From Arthrobacter sp. StoSoilA2 (GTDB lineage Bacteria; Actinomycetota; Actinomycetes; Actinomycetales; Micrococcaceae), in assembly GCF_019977195.1 (NCBI RefSeq), contig NZ_AP024643.1:1550001-1614000 (forward strand): a DNA stretch of 64,000 nucleotides, read 5' to 3'. Below are positions 59,247 through 64,000 of this stretch, piece after piece. The stretch's first letter is position 1; every line of letters starts with the position of its first letter. A model generated the notes under the pieces. The model ran no database searches. It was not told the DNA's origin and was given only the letters and a program-made list of their open reading frames with translations. A program made the position numbers and the translations under genes.

Positions 59247-59420
59247 CGTTACTCCTTTCCTCCAGCTCCATTGAAGCACTGAGCACAATGCGCAAAACGC
59301 TCGCAATGATCAGTATTCCCAACAATTCCCGGAAACCCCAGCCCGTGACGGGCGCCACTATAACGTCTGTAGTGCGCATCACATCGAAGTGGTGCCCTTC
59401 ACAGTAGTAAGGAGCCGGCC

Positions 59421-60860
59421 GTGCTGGTTTTGCTTGGATTCGCAATGATTGCGGTATTCATGGTCCTGATCATGACCAAAAAATTGACGCCCGTCTTGGC
59501 GCTGATCATCGTCCCCACCATCTTCGGTCTCTTCGCGGGGGCCGGCTTGGGCATTGGTCCCATGGTCATGGACTCGATGAAGTCCATGACCTCCACGGCC
59601 GCGCTCCTCATGTTCGCCATCATCTACTTCGGCCTGATGATCGACGTCGGGCTCTTCGACCCCCTGGTCAAGTTCATCCTGCGCAAGCTTGGCAACGACC
59701 CCGCCAAGGTAGTCCTCGGTACCGCGATCCTCGCTGCGGCAGTCTCCCTGGACGGCGACGGCTCAACCACCTTCATCCTCACCACCGCCGCCATGCTGCC
59801 GGTCTACCTGCGCCTGAAGATGAGTCCCGTGGTCCTCACCTGCGTGGCCGGCCTCGCGAACGGCACCATGAACATCCTGCCGTGGGGCGGGCCCACAGCC
59901 CGCGCCGCTACAGCACTGAAGCTGGACGTCAACGACGTCTTCGTCCCCATGGTCCCGTCCCTCATCGTTGGCCTCATCGTCGTGCTCGTCTTCTCCTGGC
60001 TGCTTGGTCTGCAGGAACGTAACCGCCTCCGCACCACCGCCCCCGAAATCTGGGGCGACGTCGCCGATCCTTCCGACGCGTTCGACGGCGGCTTTGCCCG
60101 CACCGGCTCAACCACAACCGCGCCCAAGCCGGTAACCGGCGGAGGCGCCGGCGTCGCAGTTCTTGAACGTACTGAAGAGCTGGTGGACGATCACGACACC
60201 GCCATGGCTGATACCGCGCTGGATCCCAACCGCACCACGCTGCGTCCCAAACTGTTCTGGTTCAACCTTGGACTCACGGTCGCCGTCATGGTCACTTTGG
60301 TAGCGAACATCGTCCCGCTCCCGTTCGTCTTCATGGTGGGCTCGGCCATCGCACTGCTGGTCAACTTCCCCAAGGTCAAGGACCAGGGCGCCCAGCTGAT
60401 CGCCCACGCGCCGTCGATCGTCGCCGTCGTCAGCATGGTCATGGCCGCTGCGGTCCTCACCGGTGTCCTCAACGGCACCGGCATGGTCAAGGCAATGTCC
60501 GAGTGGCTCGTCCAGATCATCCCCGCGGACATGGGTCCCTTCATGGCAGTCATCACCGGCGTGCTGAGCATCCCCATGACCTTCTTCATGAGCAACGACG
60601 CCTTCTACTTCGGCGTACTTCCGGTCCTCAGTGAAACCGCAGCCCACTACGGCGTCGGCGCAGCGGACATGGCCCGCGCCTCCATCACCGGCCAGCCCTT
60701 CCACCTCCAGAGCCCGCTGGTCCCCGCCATCCTGCTCTTGGTGTCGCTGGCCAAGGTAGACCTGGGCGACCACCACAAGAAGGTCCTCTGGCGCACGGCA
60801 GTCATCTCGATCGTCATGCTGGCTGTCGGAGTCCTGACCGGAGCAATCGGCATCGGCTAA
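59421..60860 (+). CDS. CitMHS-family citrate:divalent metal/H+ transporter
   Basis: 479 residues from GTG 59421, with AAGGAG six bases upstream. It has about twelve membrane helices. Signature stretches include MFAIIYFGLMIDVGLFDP, LDGDGSTTFILTTAAMLP and NILPWGGPTARAATALKL, as in B. subtilis CitM/CitH, which take up citrate complexed with Mg2+ or Ca2+. A hydrophilic loop of about 70 residues sits between helices near residue 215-270. It is divergent from the citrate-type sensor kinase, with about 170 bp between, which argues for control by it. A strong hairpin follows. Confidence 0.92.
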   Translation: MLVLLGFAMIAVFMVLIMTKKLTPVLALIIVPTIFGLFAGAGLGIGPMVMDSMKSMTSTAALLMFAIIYFGLMIDVGLFDPLVKFILRKLGNDPAKVVLGTAILAAAVSLDGDGSTTFILTTAAMLPVYLRLKMSPVVLTCVAGLANGTMNILPWGGPTARAATALKLDVNDVFVPMVPSLIVGLIVVLVFSWLLGLQERNRLRTTAPEIWGDVADPSDAFDGGFARTGSTTTAPKPVTGGGAGVAVLERTEELVDDHDTAMADTALDPNRTTLRPKLFWFNLGLTVAVMVTLVANIVPLPFVFMVGSAIALLVNFPKVKDQGAQLIAHAPSIVAVVSMVMAAAVLTGVLNGTGMVKAMSEWLVQIIPADMGPFMAVITGVLSIPMTFFMSNDAFYFGVLPVLSETAAHYGVGAADMARASITGQPFHLQSPLVPAILLLVSLAKVDLGDHHKKVLWRTAVISIVMLAVGVLTGAIGIG

Positions 60861-60875
60861 ACAACCCCATCAAGC

Positions 60876-60936
60876 AACGCGGAGTCACTTACGGCCCATC
60901 CAGGCACCTTGGATGGGCCGTAAGTGACCCCGCGTT
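60876..60936 (+). terminator. Intrinsic terminator of the CitMHS gene
   Basis: A 27-bp inverted repeat with a single mismatch (60876-60902 and 60910-60936) and a seven-base loop, starting 16 bp after the CitMHS stop. The right arm runs into GTTGTTGTG. Confidence 0.88.
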
Positions 60937-60973
60937 GTTGTGCTTCGGCGTACGGCGGCTCACCCAAGCCAAG

Positions 60974-60979
60974 TAGACT
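60974..60979 (+). promoter_or_regulatory. Candidate -10 element of the gatCAB operon
   Basis: TAGACT, 37 bp before gatC, predicting a short leader that includes the GGGGAG ribosome-binding site. No good -35 is visible. Confidence 0.35.
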
Positions 60980-61016
60980 GGTTCGGAAAACCATTTGAAC
61001 TTTGCAGGGGAGATCC

Positions 61017-61313
61017 ATGGCTGCGATCAACCGTGACGACGTCGCGCATCTTGCGCGTCTCGCTCACATTGAAATGAGTGCCGAAGAGCTGGACAGGATG
61101 GCGGTCGAGCTTGCCGTCATCGTGGATTCGGTGAAGTCCGTCAGCGAAGCCGCCGGGGAAGATGTCCCGGCCACGTCCCACCCGATTCCGCTGACCAACG
61201 TGTTCCGCGAGGACGTCGTGGGCCACACGTTTACGGCTGAGCAGGCGTTGTCCGGCGCTCCGGATGCTTACGAGAACCGTTTCAAGGTCCCGGCAATCCT
61301 GGATGAGGACTAA
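61017..61313 (+). CDS. gatC: Glutamyl/aspartyl-tRNA amidotransferase subunit C
   Basis: 98 residues from ATG 61017 (GGGGAG four bases upstream). The pattern INRDDVAHLARLAHIEMSAE and the C-terminal FRVPAIL-like RFKVPAIL are typical. GatC stabilises the GatA-GatB pair. The complex converts Glu-tRNA(Gln) and, where needed, Asp-tRNA(Asn) to the amide forms. First gene of the gatCAB operon, five bases before gatA. Confidence 0.95.
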   Translation: MAAINRDDVAHLARLAHIEMSAEELDRMAVELAVIVDSVKSVSEAAGEDVPATSHPIPLTNVFREDVVGHTFTAEQALSGAPDAYENRFKVPAILDED

Positions 61314-61318
61314 TTACC

Positions 61319-62887
61319 ATGACTGAGCTGAAGAACGAACTCATTCGCCACTCCGCTGCCGATCTTGCTGCGAAGCTTGCCGCCCGCGAGGTTTCCGCTG
61401 TTGAAGTGACGCAGGCGCACCTTGACCGTATTGCTGACGTGGACGGCCAGATTAACGCGTTCCTGCATGTTAATACCGAGGAAGCCCTGGCTGTTGCGGC
61501 CGAGGTTGACGCTGCGCGCGCCGCTGGTGGCGCCGCTGCCGGGGAGCTTCATGCCCTGGCCGGTGTGCCGATCGCTGTGAAGGACTTGATCGTGACGATT
61601 GGCCAGCCGACGACGGCTGGTTCGAAGATCCTTGAGGGCTGGCACAGCCCGTACGACGCCACGGTGATCAAGAAGCTCCGTGCTGCGAAGATGCCGATTC
61701 TTGGCAAGACCAACCTTGACGAGTTCGCCATGGGTTCCTCCACGGAGCATTCGGCGTACGGGCCCACCCGGAACCCGTGGGACCTGGACCGCATTCCTGG
61801 TGGTTCGGGCGGTGGCTCGGCTGCCGCCGTCGCCGCTTTTGAAGCGCCGCTGGCGCTGGGCACTGACACCGGTGGATCCATCCGCCAGCCCGGTGCTGTC
61901 ACCGGAACCGTCGGCGTCAAGCCGACATATGGTGCAGTTTCCCGTTACGGCGCGATTGCCATGGCGTCCTCGCTGGACCAGATTGGCCCGGTGTCCCGCA
62001 CGGTGCTGGACGCGGCTCTGTTGCAGGAAGTTATCGGCGGCCATGATCCGTTCGATTCCACGTCCCTGACCGATCCGTTCGACAACCTGGCTGCTGCTGC
62101 CCGCGTAGGCAATGTTGCCGGCATGAAGATCGGCATCATCAAGGAACTGCACGGCGAGGGCTACCAGGCCGGCGTCGAGAACCGCTTCAACGAGTCCCTT
62201 CAGCTGCTCAAGGATGCCGGCGCGGAAATCGTTGAGGTTTCCTGCCCCAACCTGAAGTACGCCCTGGGCGCTTACTACCTCATCATGCCGTCCGAGGCGT
62301 CCAGCAACCTGGCCAAGTTCGACGGCGTTCGGTATGGCTTGCGTGCCCTGCCCAAGGACGGCCCCCTGACGATCGAGCGCGTCATGGGTGCAACCCGTGC
62401 CGCTGGCTTTGGTGATGAGGTCAAGCGCCGCATCATCCTGGGCACCTATGCCCTGAGCGCTGGTTATTACGACGCCTACTACGGTTCGGCGCAGAAGGTC
62501 CGCACGCTCATTCAGCGCGACTTCGACGCCGCGTTCTCGAAGGCGGATGTCCTCATTTCGCCTACGGCTCCCACCACAGCGTTCAAACTGGGGGAGAAGG
62601 CGAACGATCCCCTGGCCATGTACCTGAACGATGTCGCCACCATTCCGGCCAATATGGCTGGGATCCCGGGCTTGTCGCTGCCCGGCGGCCTGGCTGACGA
62701 GGACGGTCTGCCCGTCGGCGTACAGCTGCTGGCCCCTGCCCGCCAGGACGCCCGCCTGTACCGTGTGGGTGCTGTGCTTGAGTCCATTCTGGAAGAAAAG
62801 TGGGGCGGCCCGCTTCTTGCCCAGGCTCCCGAATTGAAGACACCCGCTCTCGGGGCCGCTTCCAACTCCGCCGGAGGTTCAAACTAA
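61319..62887 (+). CDS. gatA: Glutamyl/aspartyl-tRNA amidotransferase subunit A
   Basis: 522 residues. The amidase-signature Ser-Ser-Lys triad is visible: Lys in VPIAVKDLIV, Ser in IPGGSGGGSAAAVAA, and the nucleophilic Ser in LGTDTGGSIRQPG. It releases ammonia from glutamine and passes it through a tunnel to GatB. The last base of its TAA is the first base of the gatB ATG, so translation is coupled. Confidence 0.97.
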   Translation: MTELKNELIRHSAADLAAKLAAREVSAVEVTQAHLDRIADVDGQINAFLHVNTEEALAVAAEVDAARAAGGAAAGELHALAGVPIAVKDLIVTIGQPTTAGSKILEGWHSPYDATVIKKLRAAKMPILGKTNLDEFAMGSSTEHSAYGPTRNPWDLDRIPGGSGGGSAAAVAAFEAPLALGTDTGGSIRQPGAVTGTVGVKPTYGAVSRYGAIAMASSLDQIGPVSRTVLDAALLQEVIGGHDPFDSTSLTDPFDNLAAAARVGNVAGMKIGIIKELHGEGYQAGVENRFNESLQLLKDAGAEIVEVSCPNLKYALGAYYLIMPSEASSNLAKFDGVRYGLRALPKDGPLTIERVMGATRAAGFGDEVKRRIILGTYALSAGYYDAYYGSAQKVRTLIQRDFDAAFSKADVLISPTAPTTAFKLGEKANDPLAMYLNDVATIPANMAGIPGLSLPGGLADEDGLPVGVQLLAPARQDARLYRVGAVLESILEEKWGGPLLAQAPELKTPALGAASNSAGGSN

Positions 62888-64000
62888 TGTCCGTCGACGC
62901 AACCCTGAGCTTCGAAGAGGCCATGGAGAAGTACGATCCTGTTCTGGGTTTCGAGGTCCATGTGGAGCTCAACACCAAGACCAAGATGTTCTCCTCCGCC
63001 CCGAACGTCTTCGGCGATGAGCCGAACACCAACGTCAACGAGGTGGATCTCGGCATGCCCGGCGTCCTCCCTGTGGTGAACAAGACCGCTGTGGAGTCCT
63101 CCATCAAGATCGGCCTTGCCCTGAACTGCAAGATCGCCGAGTACTGCCGTTTCGCCCGGAAGAACTACTTCTACCCGGACACCCCGAAGAACTTCCAGAC
63201 CTCGCAGTACGACGAGCCGATCGCGTACGACGGCTACCTCGACATCGAGCTCGAAGACGGCACCGTCTTCCGCGTCGAGATCGAGCGTGCCCACATGGAA
63301 GAGGACGCCGGAAAGCTCACCCACATGGGTGGCTCCGCAGGTCGCATCCAGGGCGCCGACTACTCGCTGGTGGACTACAACCGCTCGGGTGTGCCGCTCG
63401 TTGAGATCGTCACCAAGCCCATCCAGGGTGCGGGAAGCCGTGCCCCTGAACTGGCCAAGGCCTACGTTGCCGCGGTCCGCGAAATCGTGAAGAACCTTGG
63501 TGTTTCGGACGCCAGGATGGAACGCGGCAACGTCCGCTGCGACGCCAACGTTTCCCTGCGCCCGCACGGCCAGGAACGCTTCGGCATCCGTTCGGAGACG
63601 AAGAACGTAAACTCGCTGCGCGCCGTCGAGCACGCCGTTCGTTACGAGATCCAGCGCCACGCTGCCGTCCTGGACTCCGGCCAGCCGGTGATCCAGGAGA
63701 CGCGCCACTGGCACGAGGACACGCGTTCGACGACGTCGGGCCGCGCCAAGTCCGACGCCGACGACTACCGCTACTTCCCTGAGCCGGACCTGGTTCCCGT
63801 CGTCGCCTCCCGTGAGTGGGTGGAGGAGCTTCGCGCCACCCTTCCGGAGCCGCCGGCCGAGCGCCGCAAGCGGCTCAAGGAAGAATGGGGCTACTCGGAT
63901 CTGGAGTTCCGCGATGTGGTCAACGCCGGAGTCATGGACTCGATCGAGGAAACTATCGCGGCCGGTGCCAGCGCAGATGTTGCCCGGAAGTGGTGGATGG
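62887..64000 (+). CDS. gatB: Glutamyl/aspartyl-tRNA amidotransferase subunit B, partial
   Basis: The frame opens with ATG 62887 and runs off the right edge after 371 codons. Full-length GatB is about 480-500, so the C-terminal YqeY-like tail is missing. Present are the conserved opening GFEVHVELNTKTKMFSSAPN, the Mg/ATP-site segments RKNYFYPDTPKNFQTSQYD and RGNVRCDANVSLRPHG, and YRYFPEPDL. It binds the mischarged tRNA and phosphorylates the side-chain carboxylate before amidation. Confidence 0.97.
   Translation, partial: MSVDATLSFEEAMEKYDPVLGFEVHVELNTKTKMFSSAPNVFGDEPNTNVNEVDLGMPGVLPVVNKTAVESSIKIGLALNCKIAEYCRFARKNYFYPDTPKNFQTSQYDEPIAYDGYLDIELEDGTVFRVEIERAHMEEDAGKLTHMGGSAGRIQGADYSLVDYNRSGVPLVEIVTKPIQGAGSRAPELAKAYVAAVREIVKNLGVSDARMERGNVRCDANVSLRPHGQERFGIRSETKNVNSLRAVEHAVRYEIQRHAAVLDSGQPVIQETRHWHEDTRSTTSGRAKSDADDYRYFPEPDLVPVVASREWVEELRATLPEPPAERRKRLKEEWGYSDLEFRDVVNAGVMDSIEETIAAGASADVARKWWM

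Overview
The window is a high-GC Gram-positive chromosome segment. Gene content, codon use, the Rv1264-like adenylyl cyclase, the accA/maf/accE/accD/birA neighbourhood and a ligA...gatCAB region point to a member of the Micrococcaceae, most likely Arthrobacter or Paenarthrobacter (inference). I see no rRNA, tRNA, CRISPR array, insertion sequence or prophage.

Layout. 1-4,615 (minus): end of a nitrate-assimilation operon, with a NarK-type transporter, a molybdenum nitrate reductase and an FAD-dependent reductase cut by the left edge. 4,909-6,318: an MHS-family symporter with a tandem operator. 6,402-23,042: an acyl-CoA carboxylase/biotin neighbourhood (accA, maf, accE, accD, an SDR, birA and a PH-domain membrane protein) whose gene content matches the mycobacterial accA3-maf-accE5-accD5-birA-Rv3278c locus. 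It is interrupted between maf and accE by about 9.4 kb of accessory genes: a HAD hydrolase between repeat arrays, mmpL/tetR, a DUF222-HNH gene with a probable N-terminal frameshift, ybjQ, a DAACS symporter and a DUF885 peptidase. 23,032-24,210: class III adenylyl cyclase.

24,550-46,622: the centrepiece, a nine-gene co-directional operon with mostly overlapping genes. It encodes a 2,029-residue surface protein of Ig-like and fibronectin type III repeats, MoxR, DUF58, a transglutaminase-like membrane protein lacking the catalytic Cys, a zinc-ribbon/RDD/FHA membrane protein, a PP2C phosphatase, an FHA protein, a PknB-type kinase, an FHA-like/winged-helix protein and an EssC/EccC-like ATPase. Ser/Thr phosphorylation, phosphopeptide readers, a MoxR chaperone module and a type VII-like motor are thus made together with one very large surface protein, but no WXG100 substrate or other ESX component is present.

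46,691-64,000: ligA and gatCAB, separated by an accessory block holding an inositol-phosphatase-like gene, an AAA ATPase, a sulfonate uptake/desulfonation operon preceded by a 21-codon cysteine-rich leader ORF, a GNAT acetyltransferase, RidA, and a CitA/DcuS-type two-component system beside a CitMHS citrate transporter.

Regulatory DNA is rich. About ten genes have a TANNNT-like hexamer ending six (once seven) bases before the start codon, as expected of leaderless mRNAs. A nearly identical 16-bp operator lies upstream of both accA and accD. Four arrays of exactly 32-bp tandem repeats, facing inward in pairs, bound two small cassettes.
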